Source of the DNA: Xestospongia muta | Lineage: Eukaryota > Porifera > Demospongiae > Haplosclerida > Petrosiidae | Assembly: GCA_963693285.1 (NCBI GenBank) | Contig: OY848917.1 | Span: 11,470,192 to 11,534,191, forward strand | Length of the DNA: 64,000 bases | Direction of reading: 5' to 3' | Shown: one piece after another, positions 10,690 through 23,829 of the stretch | How the letters are laid out: the number at the start of each line of letters is the position of its first letter | Position numbering within the stretch: position 1 is the first letter of the stretch | Notes under the pieces: generated by a model | Database searches by the model: none | The model's input: the letters and a program-made list of their open reading frames with translations, nothing else | What the model was told of the DNA's origin: nothing | Position numbers and translations under genes: made by a program

Positions 10690-13600
10690 CTGTGCAAAAG
10701 TATAAATACATATTAATTTCTTGTTTACAAATGAAGTTTCTTTACCTAGTATACAATCCAAGTTAGATGTGATAACAGGACAAGTCTCTAACTGATCATG
10801 TTCTACAAGTTAAGTAAATATTAGACAAATAATAAATAAAAGTTTCTAACTTACCAAGTGGAGCATCCACAAGAGAAGAGCTTAATGGAGCAGATTCAAG
10901 AATGGGATCTACAATCAAAACAAATAGAATATACCACTAAACTCTCTGCATGTATGAATGTATACACTTACCATTTAACCAGCAGAGCTGTCGTGGATCA
11001 GTTATTATAAAAGTGGCAATTTCTGATTCAACTAAGCCGTTGGCAAGGAAACGATTATTATCAGGACGCAGACGTACACCATGTAGCTTGCCGTCATCTT
11101 TACGATGCTTCTGTCTGCATGCCAAAGTCACCAGGATCTTCAAGTCTTCAGTGTCATATGATAACAGTTCAGTGCAGGTAGCTATGGCTTCTTTGATAGC
11201 TTCACGAACAAAAGGACACTTCTCTGGAAGACCAGTAAAGTAGACTTCAATGCTCTTAAAGTTGTCTACAAGTAGGACACTACCAAAGAGATCTTCACAA
11301 TGTAGTTTAACTCCATAGCGACGTTGTTTCTCAAAAGTGCGTGATCCACTATCAACTGAAAATCGAGGTTTGTTTTTTCTACCTAACAGTGACACCACCA
11401 TAGCAGGAAATATGCCCTGTAAACAAAGAGACAAGGATTACATAGTCAATTGTATTAAGACATTTAAAATTATAAAGCTGTTACACACATAGCATTCATA
11501 CACTGTATTTGGTTTTATTAACACATACCTGAGGGACTACTTTACTGCTAAACTCAATGATCATAGGATCACATGAAGTCATGTACACTGCTTTATCCTC
11601 ATCTGTTACTACAGACGGCGTCAACACAATTGGCATAAAATAACGCCTCACAAGATCAGCTGTAGGAAGAGGAGCAATAATGCACAGATAACAAAGTAAC
11701 TGAAGAAAATTATCCTTTGAGAACAGAGGAGGAATGAAAGGAAGAGAGAGCTTATCAAGAAGTGATTCTTCAAAGATGCCATCTTCACGAAGTAAACGTT
11801 GACTTACAAATGATAGGTGTTCATTTGGTAATATCTCCTCTAACAGATCAACAAACGAGAATCTTACTAAAGTGGAGAGTGAATCTAAAAGATATTGAGG
11901 TTTAGTAAAGATAATATTTGGCAGGACTTTGGGATAATGCAGGAACAGACTTAGAGAGTCAAAAAAGGTTACACACTCTTTCACCTCACTTACATCCATA
12001 CTCAGTTGACCACCAATCTTACAGCAATTGTCAAAGGAGATTATACCGTGTTTTTCTTGTGATACTTGTTCACTCACTATTAACTCAAACATATACCAAC
12101 GAACTGGTACTGGAAAATTAAAGCCGACACTAACTTTAGACATGATTCGTTGACGGATTGCTGAAGATATCTTCTTACGACTCCACCAGCACAAATTATC
12201 AACTGGAAAAATAAGTTCCTTTGTTTCATGATCATGGAATATAAAGTGACCTCTAAACTCTTGTAAGGCAGACAAAAGCTGTGCATTTCTTTCCCTCAAA
12301 ATTTCTACTACTCTTGCCTTCTTAAAAATCTTGTTAAGCTGATCAAAGTATGTACCAACAATAGCAAACAAAGGTGTTGAGGTTACAACTGTTGTTCCCT
12401 TTGATGCCATTATATTTTTAGAAGAGACAATGGAACGCACAAAATTTTCTATAAGCTCAATATTGGTCATTTGTAGCTCACTGGGTTGGTTCAACAACTT
12501 GCCATTCACTGAATAGTAAAACTGAGGCTTATCATAAAGGCTTTCTGTTAACTTTGTAAAGATGACATGTATTGCATTACCATGAAGAAAAAATCGTGAT
12601 ATATCGGCAAATTGAGGTTGGCTACCACTATCAAGAACATGTATCCACGTTGACCTATGAAGCTCCTCTGACTTCTTATGCTTTGCAAGTAGATCGAGTA
12701 TATCCTTTGCATAGTAGGCAGAATCCAGTTGTGGTTTAATTTGTGGTACATCACCTTCCACAATATCAGCTGCAGAGTAAAGCAATAATCTAGTCGAAAC
12801 ATCAAGAGGACTTGGTAATGTTACTGGTATCATTGTAGAAATATCCTTTGGCTCACGTGTGGAGGCAGAAGAATTAGCAGAAGCTTCACTCAATTTTTGT
12901 TTTAAGCCAATTGCAGTAGAATCTTCAGTAGCAGCTAGATCTTGAATTGCATCTGAGAGCATTTTAAACAACTCTGCTTCAGTAATTTGAAGCCATATCT
13001 TGCTTTCCTTCTGATCTGCCACTCTCTCTACTGCACGAATTGGACGAGTAGATATGGCTGTGCTGTGATGCTTTTTTGGGGCAGGCCAATTGAAAAGAAG
13101 ATTTTTGAATGCTGTTTTTCCAACACATGGTGGACCAAGAAGGACTAACTTCAGACTTGTAATATACACATAGCCTTCATGTAGTCCTCTTTTAAACAAT
13201 GTGATCAATGGACCGTATTCTACAAAGGATAAAATTACAAAACATTGGGAATATATTTAAAAATATTATTCAAGTACTTGCTATGTTATAAATTCTAATT
13301 GCCATGCTGCCATCATATGAGAACTTGTTAATAAATACATAGAATAAAATAAGCTACAAATTATATAAAGATTTCTTTACTTCATGCAGTCAATGCAGGA
13401 AGTAGATGATTAGTATTATGTAGCCAGACAGTCTCTAAAATTAAACAGGAGGGACAGGCTATGTGTGACTAGTAGATGATGTTAAAACCGTAGATGTATA
13501 AGCTTTGTAAACTCTGTCATTGCTGAGTTAGATCAATCCAAAGTGCATTGCTAGCTAACAAACGGACAAACAGACAGACACATACACACACAAACCAAGT

Positions 13601-14283
13601 ACTATAACCCTCTCCCATGCGGTGAGCGGCGTTGGTTAATAACAGAAATTACAGACTACCATATAGCCAGTTTCTTTCATTGGAACTTTGATTAATCCTC
13701 CAATGCACAAAAATTAAAAATTAACTCAGAATAAATTAAATGCAAATATATATTGGTTTGTACATATGATCATTGTACCACTCTGCATCAAGAGTTCTTA
13801 CTTTCTAATTGGATAGAAAGTCTCAATCGAAAAAAACATATCATTGACAATTTTTAAGCCATTTATGTTTCCCATTTGTTACAAATATTTTAAGTGAAAT
13901 TAAAAATGTTACAGTACATTTCTCAACTGTTTAAGGTAGAGCAATTGACATATGATTTTTTGACTGGTAAATATGATCATGCATTTACTTTCCTACCAAA
14001 GTTTAGTTCTCAATACACAAAAAGTGAACTAACATTGTGAAAAACTGTAATGATACTTTCATTTTAAATTAAAGGTTACAGGTGTTGTGTACAGTATTAT
14101 GTGAAAAGTTAAACAACAAATATTGTACACTCAATAAACCACTTACTTAATAATTGAACAGTGTCTTTATTGTCAATAAAATCCAATGGTTTATTGCCAT
14201 ACTAAAATAACATAAATAAATCACAAATAATTTCAGATAGTAAGTAAGCTATAACAGAGATTAATAAATTAACTACTTTATAG

Positions 14284-14318
<35 letters not shown>

Positions 14319-17300
14319 GTGAAAATTAAAATTCTTCAGTGCTTGGTATTTAAGGCATGCCATAAGTTTTAGTGCACATGTTATGTATAATAATGTATGT
14401 ATATAAAATGTATGTGTACAAGATATATGTATAAACATTATATATACACACATGTACATGTATATATAATACATTGACTTGAGTGCTGTACCTAACAATC
14501 CAAAGTGAGAATTAAAGTTACATTACTTACTACCCTGATACATATTTGGAACAACTGACAAACTCTATGAGTTTCTACTGATAGCACCATACCAGTTACT
14601 ATGCCAAAAGTTACAAAATGTTTGATTTTAATAGTTTTTCCATTATTAAGGTAAATCTGTCATGAATTAGCTTGCCTCCCTCTGCATTCAATTGATTTGA
14701 AAAATGTCTTGTATCAAACAGTTGCCTGGGCAAGCATTAATTAACTCATGCATGTCTGTCTAGGCCTGGTTATGACATTGGTCAATAACCTTATAATAAC
14801 ATCATAGGATAAAACTATGGAGTAATGCAATGATGATAAAGAAAGTGGTTCCAATATACAATGTCAGAACTAGAGAAGATGCATAGTAACAATGTACATT
14901 ATAGGTGTATAGTTGTGACATTACATATATAATAGGGATAACTCAGTATATGTTAAAAGTAGCCAGTACTGTCTACAATTATAAATAAAATGTATATTTA
15001 GACAATATAGACTGGTTCTATTTCTTTTAGTCCTATCATTCAATGTCATAGCCAGGCCTAGACATGTACGTTTGTCCCTAGTAAGTTGCTTCTATTCAGT
15101 TGCTTAGCTGTTGCTTAGAACACAACACTATGACCATACATGAACCATTGACTAAAGAATGACATTTCAAGCCTAGTATGTAGTTTTCTAGTTATATCAG
15201 TAGATATACTCATCTATGGTGTTAGATTATAGACAGAAGCCCTAAATCCTTGTCTAGTACTAAATCTTCTCTTTGTAAACTGCTTAATATTAGGTATGTA
15301 AATAGGTAACAATTATCATATACATATTATACTTATATCTCCATTGTAATGCTATAGTTGTTATATGTAAGATGTTGGACATGCAAGATGAGTAGTTGGA
15401 CATGTGTGGTACTTTAGATGTACTCATATATGATGATCCCTTTATTAAAATATATAGACTATCATGATGCTATGTGTTGTGAAGCATTTATCAATTAACA
15501 CATAAAATTAATTGCTTGTTTATGTATAATGAACCCATAATTATTACTGTCATTAATGTGTTTACAAAATGCAATCATTACTGTCAATACTAACTATATC
15601 AGTAATATCAATGTTAGCACCACTTGAAATTAAAAGTTGCGCAATACCAGTACGTCCTTTCTTACAGGCCCAATGTAGAGCACTTCGTCTAGTCTGTTAA
15701 TAATAGAAATAAAGGTCACAACATATAGATTAGTACAAACTACACATTAGATTGTTATATCACATGTAATACATGGGTACACATTAAATGGTAAAACACT
15801 TTTACATTATATAATTATTATACATAGAGTTGATAAACAATATATCATGTTACAAAACTACATGTACTATACATACACTTATAACTGATAAAATCATAAG
15901 TTGATGTACCTCGTCCTTACTAACACCTTATAATATACATATTATACTTACTGGTACAATTTTACTATAAAGCTATAGTTGTGCTAAAACATTAATATGC
16001 AAAGTAAATTTAAATAGAATGCATGTATTCCTTACTAGCTTTATATGAATGTAAACTGCTTAATATTAAGCACCAAGTTTGGTATGACATCATCATATAC
16101 AATTTACATAGCTATTTAGCTGTTGCTTAGAACACACACAATGACTATACATGAACCATTGACTAAAGAATGACTACATTACATCTCTAGTATATAGTTT
16201 CTAGCTATATCAGTAAATATACACATGTATGGTGTTAAATCATAGACTAAAGCTCATAAATGCCTGTATAATATTAAATCTTCTCTTTGTAAACTGTTCA
16301 ATAATAGGTATTATCATATACATTTTATAGTTATATCTCCATTGTAATGCTATAGTAATTATATACAATGTGCTTACAGAATGCAATCATTGCTTTCGGT
16401 ACAAACCACATCAGTAATATCAATGTTGGCATAACTTGGAATTAAAAGGCTACAGGCAATTCATAGGCTATAGTTAGTAACTTAAAAGTTAGTAGACAAA
16501 ACTATCTATGAGATGATTAGTTGGACATGTATGGTACTTTAGATATACTCATATATGATGATCCCCTTACTAAAATATATAGACTAACAATGATACTATG
16601 TGCTGTGAAGCATTTATCAATTAACACTTATAAATTAATTACTTGTTTATGTATAATGAAACCATAACTATTACTATCATTAATCATTATTGTTACTACT
16701 AACCTTATCAGTAATATCAACGTTAGCACCACTTGAAATTAAAAGTTGTGCAATACGTGTATGTCCATTACGACAGGCCCAATGTAGAGGAGTTAGTCTA
16801 GCCTGTTAATAATAAAAATAAAGGTCACAACATATAGATAAGTACAAATTATACAATACATAGTTATATCACATGTAGTACATGTGTATACATTAAATGG
16901 AATCTTCACAGCTCTGACAATTAGCTACATGACTGTAGTGATATTTACTATTTATTAGTGTCTAATGCTTTATTATATAAAATCTAAATAACTATATAAA
17001 GTAACCAATCAATCTATTTAGAGTAACATTAAATTAATTTACTGTATTACAGACCTGTTAACAACTTCAATTGCCAAGAATATTGTTAAAATATCGTAAA
17101 ACATGGTAGATATCTTAAAATGATATATCCCAGCTTAATTTATCATATTCATAGACTAAATGATATCAGAGCTAGAGAGGTTGCATAGTAACAATGTACA
17201 TTATAGGTGTATCATTGTGACATTATATATATATGACAGGGATAACTCAGTATACGTTTAAGGTAGTCAGTACTGTCTACAATTAAGTAAAAATTACAGA

Positions 17301-20300
17301 AAATGGCTGTAACAATTTTCTTCTATTACTAGTAAAATATAGCAACAACAAACCTGAATTCACTTTAATCTATAATACTGACTATCAAATACTCAAAAAG
17401 ACAGAAATGGCATTATAATGTATCATACAAGACCAGAGTAGGCATAACACAGTGAAAATCAGTACATAATAGCTATACAAACAAGGTATACTGCTCAACA
17501 CTCATTATAACTATTATTCAATACATTATGTGAACAACGCAGAGGCTGAATACTAACTAGAAAGCAGCAAAAAATCAACAATAAATCTACATTGTATGAA
17601 GCCATAAATGCCATTCTTTTAAAGATATGATAGACAATTGTCTAGTTTATTAGAACTTTCTAAAATGGGTCAGTCTTCTATATGTATATTAAGTGATAAT
17701 TATATCACTTAATACACAATTGTTATAGCCGTAGCCTGGCATATAAAATTTCTGAAGATTATTAACCTCGCTGTGCATGGGCACATATGTAGCGAGGGTA
17801 CTGTAGTCTGTCAGTGCGTGTGTGTGTGTCTGCACTGCCTGTTACCAGGGATTGTTTGTGAACTGCTATAACTTGGCAAGCGAAGCATTAGCAGCTACCA
17901 ACATTTAGCAACAAATAGAAAAACATGTGGACTTTACAACAGTAGTATCAAGAACATCATCAAGGAAAAGAAAGCTTAAAACTCACAAAAGAATTTTCAG
18001 GCTGCAGAGGTCAAGGTGCCGCTTCTCGAAAAGTAAAAAACTTAATGTGGAGATTTTTTAGTATGTTGTAGACAATCTTAGAAAATACACATCAGCAAGA
18101 CAGAAGCTTGTTGGTCGAAGCAATCATTATAAAAGTTCTGAAAAGTGTTTTCAAGATTGTACGTGGACTTGGAGCAAAGTAACAGATTCAAGTAACGTCT
18201 CAAAGCACTGAAAAAACTGCTACTAATAGATAATATATTGATTTATATTTGTACTACGAGACGTTTCCAAAGAACGTTTCATCTTCAAGTTACAATAAAT
18301 TTTGCATATGAAATATTGATAAATGTGACCACACCTTCTAAAATGTTAATAAATTTTCTTGCAATGCTACCTAGCAACATCATAGCTGGGCCTAAGCTGG
18401 CACAGCATTTATTAATAACTTAGAAACTGCAGCGAGGTTCGGCACTTTAGTGCCTTTCATTTAGAATTGCTTGTACATGTTTGTGTTTGAGGGTTACTGT
18501 TATATGTGACTATTAAAGGATCATGTGAAATTATGATGGAAAAAACAATATTATTATAACATTAAAGATTATGCATAATACATAACAATCCTTAATGCCA
18601 AGTCTATTAATAAATTAATATGCAATACATTAGATATTACAGAAAGAAACCTAAGTTCTCATCTACAAACTGAATGATATTACAGTTTTTTTGCAGTTTA
18701 TTATAAATGCAAGGTACATGTAGACAATATAGACTGGTATTGTCTCATTAAATTTTATTAATATCAAAAATGGAAGTACTAGAAGGTTAGTAAATTTGAC
18801 AGTCCTAATTTCATGATTGGTAAGAAACAAGATATGTCATACAATGTATGAAGAACCTTTTTGTGGGAGTGTGGTTTATTAATTGTTTCACATGTGATAT
18901 AGAGCTGAACTTGTTCAAGTGTTTAATTCATGTTCAACAGGGAGAGGCATTCAAGGGTGGTCACCATTCAAGGGCAGAGTTTAAATATAGGAATAATAAA
19001 ACCCAGAAATATAAGAATTCACTCTTAGCCTTTATAATAAACTGTAGCTTAAGAACTCTGTATATCAGCTATGATATGATAGCTAAAGTTATGACAGCAG
19101 TTTTAAGCAACACAGGTAATCCTTTATGTCAAAACAAAAGTTGCTGTTAAATATGTTATAACTTGTAAATATAATGACACAACATGAAGTTTATACTATA
19201 CAATGTAAATATTTAAACTTACATCATTTTGAATGTTCACAGTTGCTCCCATACTTAAGAGATAGACAACTAATCCTTCATGTCCTTCATAACTTGCTGC
19301 ATGTAGCAATGTACGACCATTCTGAACAAAGAGATATAAATGATAAAATATGTGATATAATAAGCACACAAACATATCATAAACAACTCCATATCATTGT
19401 TTATTCCATAAAGGACACATAAGGAACAAACAATCATTACAAATTTCACACATCATCAACTTTATCAGTATAACTAGAAAATTTGATGGACAATCAAATT
19501 TGGTGTTTTGCCAAATCCTAACATGGACCACAAATTTAATTCAACCAATATTAATTTTTGTCATGTAGAGGGTGGAGTTTAATTGAGGACACTTTCAAGT
19601 GATATAATACATAAAATGACTAGAACACACTTTCTTCAAATGTTTCTCACAAGGCTCAGTATCAATATACCAAAGGAATATTTCTTTGTTAACAGAAGAA
19701 CACAGTCAAATTTCATTATATCGAAGTTAAATTATTAGATTGTATATCAATCCACTAAATAATATTAATACAAGCCAAAGTTACCAGCTATACTGTAATT
19801 AGTATGACTGTTGTCTACTAAACTAAAAATGATGTAGTATTTTTTGATAATATATTACTTAGTCATGTGGTCACTTTTACATTTTTTCTTACATATTCTA
19901 AAGCAAGATTGGAAGAGTTAAATATAGAGTTAGGAAAAAGTACATGTTTGACAAGCCATTTAATAATGAAACTTCATTGACTAAATAGTATTATAAATCA
20001 AGGCAAGTTTGTTTGATGGGTGTGGCTTTAACCCCACCTACTTCTAATGAAAATCAGTTTCCAACAAATGTACTTAATACACTTCAGAAAAACACTGGAT
20101 CAGCTATACATCAGTTGTAAAGTATGGACCTCAGACACTATTATGAACACAATAACCTAAGACTACTTCAAAGTTGTTGCCAACTAACTCAATAATTTTA
20201 TTTCATTTGTGTTCTTTGACCAATAAGTATTTTTCCAGTAGCAAAAATACCAATTTTGTTTCTGTATACACTTAAAATAGAATTTATACCATAATAATAA

Positions 20301-20433
20301 AAATGCACTATAGGGCTTAACCTCGCTGCGGTGCCCAGTGTAGATCTATACTGCAGAGTACATGTACATTTAACATTTCACAAGGTGTGGTCAAATTATT
20401 GATGGATCATGTGATACACAGCTATTTGCTTGT

Positions 20434-20469
<36 letters not shown>

Positions 20470-22580
20470 ACAGACTACAGTACCCTTACTACGCGCCCAC
20501 TCTCAGCAAGGTTAATAACAATACTACTAGTAATAACTATATAATTAATGTTTCCATTAGATCTTGTGAGTTTTGTTGTACTGTGATTACAATGACATTA
20601 CTCACAGTTGTTTTAGCATCAACATGAATATTTTCAGTTTCAATTGCTTTCTTTACTTTTACTATATTACCATCTTGTGCAGCCATTAATAGATCAGAGT
20701 CCTAAGGAAAAGGAACACATTATTATAAAGTAATTTACTATAAACTCAGAAGACTAAACCACATATAATTAACTAGTCATGTCATAATTTCTCAATTATT
20801 TTGACATGTCTATCAATTTGTACTAGTACAATATTAAGTTACATTGGTACAAGTAGGTGAGTAACAGTTTATGATGTCAGAAGTACAATAGACAATTAAG
20901 ACAAACACACACACTATTGTCTATTGTAATATGTACATATAAAATAATAACTACACTGTATAATTATAGTAGATACATAACTAACATATATACTCTAAAT
21001 AATGCACATTCATATTAGTAGTACACAAGGTATCATCATGTTTCCCATTAACATATAATAAGTAAATAACAAGAGTCTATAATGACAGATAAAACAAAAG
21101 AGATAGAGAGGGAAGCACAACATTCTCACACAGGTAAATGAGATGTCTCACTTTTATCATACTAAAAAAACCTGTTAATTAGTTAGAAATTTAATTGGAC
21201 TTTTATGTAAGAGGTTTATATGCTATAGATGTAACTGCAGTTTTCTCTTAGTTCCGCTGCTACTTCTAAAGAGCCTCATACATACCACTAGCTAAAGAAG
21301 TAAATACTTACTTTTCAAATGTTACCTATAGCCTGTTTTTATGAAGTAAAAAGGATGATTTTATTATAAGTATTGAAGGAGCAGATCTACAATAAACCTA
21401 CATAATAACCTATATGTATAATTCACCCAGTGTTCATTGCATTGTCAGTCTTCTTGGTAATTCTTGTTCAAGTGTTTTGCTAAAAACAGTAATGTAACTA
21501 ACATAAGGTTTAGCCTCAGATCCACAATAACTCCATATATCATTCATCCATGCATTTGTTTATAATCAATTTAATCAAGGTCAATATTCAATGTAGTAAG
21601 AGTATTAATGCATTGATTGACATTTAAGAGTACCCTTTACTTCCCACATCCAATAACAATTACTGCATTAACATCCTAAGTCACAATAACAATTAACAAC
21701 TCCACCTACTTTACTATTATGCATACTGTGACACTTACTACATCACTAAAGAGATTAGTGAGGACAAGGACATAGACTACTATAATAACTGCACATTAAA
21801 AAAGAAGTTTTAATTTGTTGAAGTTTGAACGCTTCTTTAAATTATTGTTGCCGTACATATACCAATTATAATGATACTATTTAATAGTATTCACAAACCA
21901 TTCTCATTATAATGATGACTGTGCTCATATACCTTATCAAAAATGTAGGCTCCCGTACCAGTTTATATGAAAAATTGACAATGAGTTAAATAGTACATAT
22001 ACTCTAGTTACTTTAAAAAATATTAGTTATTACACTGATCACATAATCCACAAATTGTTACTTTTATTAGTAAATTATAACTCATTAATCCACATTATAA
22101 TTATTAAGCCTTAATATTTGAAAAAATAAGAAAACAATTTCAGGTAATGTGACTTTAATTGTTTGGACAAAGTCAAGACATTAACTATATTACAAGGAAT
22201 TTCATAATGTATAAGGTACCCATATATGTATGTCCATGTAAATTCAATAATACTGTTAGTGTCCTATCATACTACATGTATACATGTACATGTAAGAATG
22301 GGTTCTCAAATGACTAAAGCAACTTTAAGAGGACAAGTATATGTATAGCTATAAATGTAGTCAACCAACATGGAAGTCAACCATGAGAGACTATGTTAAT
22401 AGAAGTTAGTGATGACTCAGTAGTATACAAGATACTGTAGTATCAATGTTAAGGATATAAGACTGAGTGTACAACTATTACCAACTTTATACGATAAATA
22501 GAGTCGTTAGAACATATTACTAACTGTTAATGACTCATTTAACTTACCAGGTCCATCTCCTTTCCATCTTTAGTCGCCAT
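10382..22580 (-). CDS. ankyrin-Roc-COR-Death (ROCO-type) protein, 11 exons
   Basis: Proposed exons on the minus strand: 22548-22580 (ATG), 20606-20701, 19223-19321, 16704-16802, 15595-15693, 14147-14201, 11529-13219, 10972-11416, 10855-10908, 10746-10802, 10382-10689. All borders are GT-AG and all phases agree, giving 1011 codons plus a stop. Exons 2-5 give ankyrin repeats (for example LLHAASYEGHEGLV and TPLHWACRNGHTRIAQLL). Exon 6 gives a half repeat running straight into exon 7 (Y-G-x-L-I-T-L-F). Exon 7 has a P-loop GPPCVGKT at about residues 189-196 and then a COR region. Exon 8 continues COR and its extension. The last exon resembles a Death domain. DAPK1 has the same order after its kinase. 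The likely role is a cytoplasmic GTP-dependent signalling scaffold (inferred). The 5' end is inferred from the first in-phase ATG; other N-termini are possible. Confidence 0.85.
11529..13219 (-). CDS. exon 7: Roc-like GTPase and COR region
   Basis: This 1691-bp open exon begins two bases into a codon (acceptor TTTGTAG|AA) and ends at CCTCAG|GTATGT. The Walker A motif GPPCVGKT follows strand KLVLL. A switch-II-like LDSGSQPQF keeps the D-x-x-G-like turn and glutamine. The base-specificity motif is degenerate: FAIVGTYFD stands where NKxD is expected. The second half (about residues 510-720) matches the COR fold: VRWYMFELIV, then a long helical stretch, then LLCYLCIIAPLP. P-loop and layout support GTP binding; whether GTP is hydrolysed cannot be told. 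An in-frame TTG at 13206-13208 is internal and not a start. Confidence 0.85.
13560..13640. repeat. short CA-rich repeat and element end
   Basis: A 'cagacagacacatacacacac' stretch is followed by 'ccatgcggtgagcggcgttggttaata', which resembles the end of the terminal-repeat element at 59.45-60.32 kb ('cccatgcgcagcaaggttaata'). It is probably a solo end of that family inside intron 6. Confidence 0.4.
14285..14317. repeat. (TA)n microsatellite
   Basis: About 16 uninterrupted TA units in an intron of the Roco-Death gene. Short minus-strand frames across it (14202-14498) are low-complexity artefacts. Confidence 0.9.
14866..17280. repeat. mosaic tandem duplication carrying an ankyrin exon
   Basis: Segments at about 15.10-15.69 kb and 16.10-16.80 kb are clear copies of each other. 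They share 'catttatcaattaacac', 'gtttatgtataatgaa', 'atatatgatgatcccc/ttta' and 'aaccattgactaaagaatga' in the same order, and each ends in a 99-bp ankyrin exon (15595-15693 and 16704-16802). A further block ('gcatagtaacaatgtacattataggtgta' type) is shared by 14.87-14.99 and 17.17-17.28 kb. The repeat has expanded the ankyrin domain of the host gene by unequal duplication. Confidence 0.8.
16404..16470 (-). pseudogene. dead ankyrin exon copy inside the duplication
   Basis: Between exons 4 and 5 the minus strand reads SLLIPSYANIDITDV followed by a donor-like GTTTGTA. This is the tail of the same repeat found in exons 4 and 5 (LLISSGANIDITD). The first half is gone and the G of the GA turn is changed to Y. 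It marks a third copy of the duplicated unit that has been lost. Confidence 0.7.
17760..18475 (+). repeat. terminal-repeat element family, copy A
   Basis: It begins 'ttaacctcgctgtgcatggg' and ends 'ctgcagcgaggttcggcac', so the outer bases are inverted repeats of AACCTCGCTG. A small hairpin (GGCACT-TT-AGTGCC) lies at the end. The inside is non-coding. It matches the copy at 59.45-60.32 kb along its length in opposite orientation, so it is an interspersed mobile sequence, probably a non-autonomous DNA element. It sits inside intron 3 of the Roco-Death gene. Confidence 0.7.
20313..20520 (-). repeat. terminal-repeat element, internally deleted copy with (CA)n
   Basis: The left end 'cttaacctcgctgcggtgccc' and the right end 'cacactgacagactacagtaccc...cagcaaggttaata' match the ends of copies A and B, but most of the middle is missing. 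An uninterrupted CA run lies at 20436-20467. The element sits in intron 2 of the Roco-Death gene. Confidence 0.65.
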
Positions 22581-23829
22581 ACCAAGACAGTTTTATAGGA
22601 CGCAGTTAGGACGCAAAGATAACAGACTGGGACAGCTCCTACCAGGAGGTATAAGTCCACTTAATATTCATAATGAGCGTGGTCTTTCCGTTAATTATTA
22701 TGACATTTTAATGGATAATGAAGAGCAATAAAACATAATACACATGATACTGTACTCAATTTGAATTACTGAGAGCTGTGATGAACTCAAGTCTTCCCTC
22801 AGGATTAACAAATCTAGGAAACACTTGTTTTTCAAATGCAACTCTTCAGGCCTGAATGCTGATGATCCACTTATGAAGATAGTAAAAGATAAAATGCTTT
22901 GAAAGACTAATAAAATTAGAGAAGGGGAAAACATCTTAATAAATAGGTAACATTAACAACAGACAGCACATAGCATAAAGTTTTCAATACAAGCTGTAAC
23001 AGAAACTCAGTATAATGAATGGACAGTTACCTCTACAAACTGAAACTGAAAACCAATACATATCCAGAAACAACAAACAATCTGTCAAAATTGCCATACA
23101 TGATGCAAGAAATGCAACGTTTGTATACACAAGTATACATGTACATGTCCCAACTCTCTTCTCAATGTAACATTGTGTAAACATATTCACCTTGTTATTA
23201 AGTATATCAACTCTCACCTGAATTATATTCCAGTAGAATCATTAAATGTCCCTATGAAGTCACTCAATGTTGAGAATGAGGGAAATATTCTGTGAAGTAA
23301 AAATCTTAGGGGAATACACTACAATAGCTGCCATAAAAGAACCCATACAAAGAGATGTGGATCATGACCTTCAGATTGGGTGTTTTGAATTATCTTGTGG
23401 GGCCAATGCATTATTGGTAGGTTGCACAGACTTGCTATTGTTGTCATTTTGTGTGTTTTTCTACTGATATGGTTTAATTTTAGCCAGTCAAAATGTATGA
23501 GGAGGGAATAATGTGAAGATGATACTGTTTGAATCCTGTATAAAACATCATTTAGCTTTAAATTACTTTGAATGGTCCTTTCCAGGGTTTCTGCAACTTT
23601 GGTGAGTGACCCTAGGTACAGCAGGAAAATATGTATATACAAACTCAATTATCAATTGAGTATGGATTGCCATTGATTAGTTTTTGTGTCTTTGTTATGA
23701 TTGTCTTTGTTGCATTCCAAGTATTTCTCTTGCTAGGACATTAATTTAGAAACATCAGGAGGGGAATTGAATATGATGTCTAATAGTGATACAGTTTATT
23801 GGCCAAACATGTGACTGATGGGTGTAGCT
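22581..23829. other. upstream region of the Roco-Death gene
   Basis: The 100 bases above the ATG are less AT-rich than their surroundings. No gene is supported between here and 23.83 kb; open frames at 22698-22934, 22984-23217 and 23267-23648 lack motifs and overlap one another on both strands. Confidence 0.4.

Noticed and set aside
10950..11243. 97-codon plus-strand frame opposite exon 8
   Set aside because: Antisense shadow of the Roco-Death exon, which has family support and matching splice phases.
17760..18475. Helitron 3' end suggested by the GGCACT..AGTGCC hairpin
   Set aside because: The element has inverted AACCTCGCTG ends on both sides and no CTRR terminus, so a TIR element fits better.
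22588..22597. TATAAAA just upstream of the Roco-Death ATG
   Set aside because: It ends less than 20 bp before the ATG, too close for a TATA box serving that start; probably chance or part of an unusual short leader.
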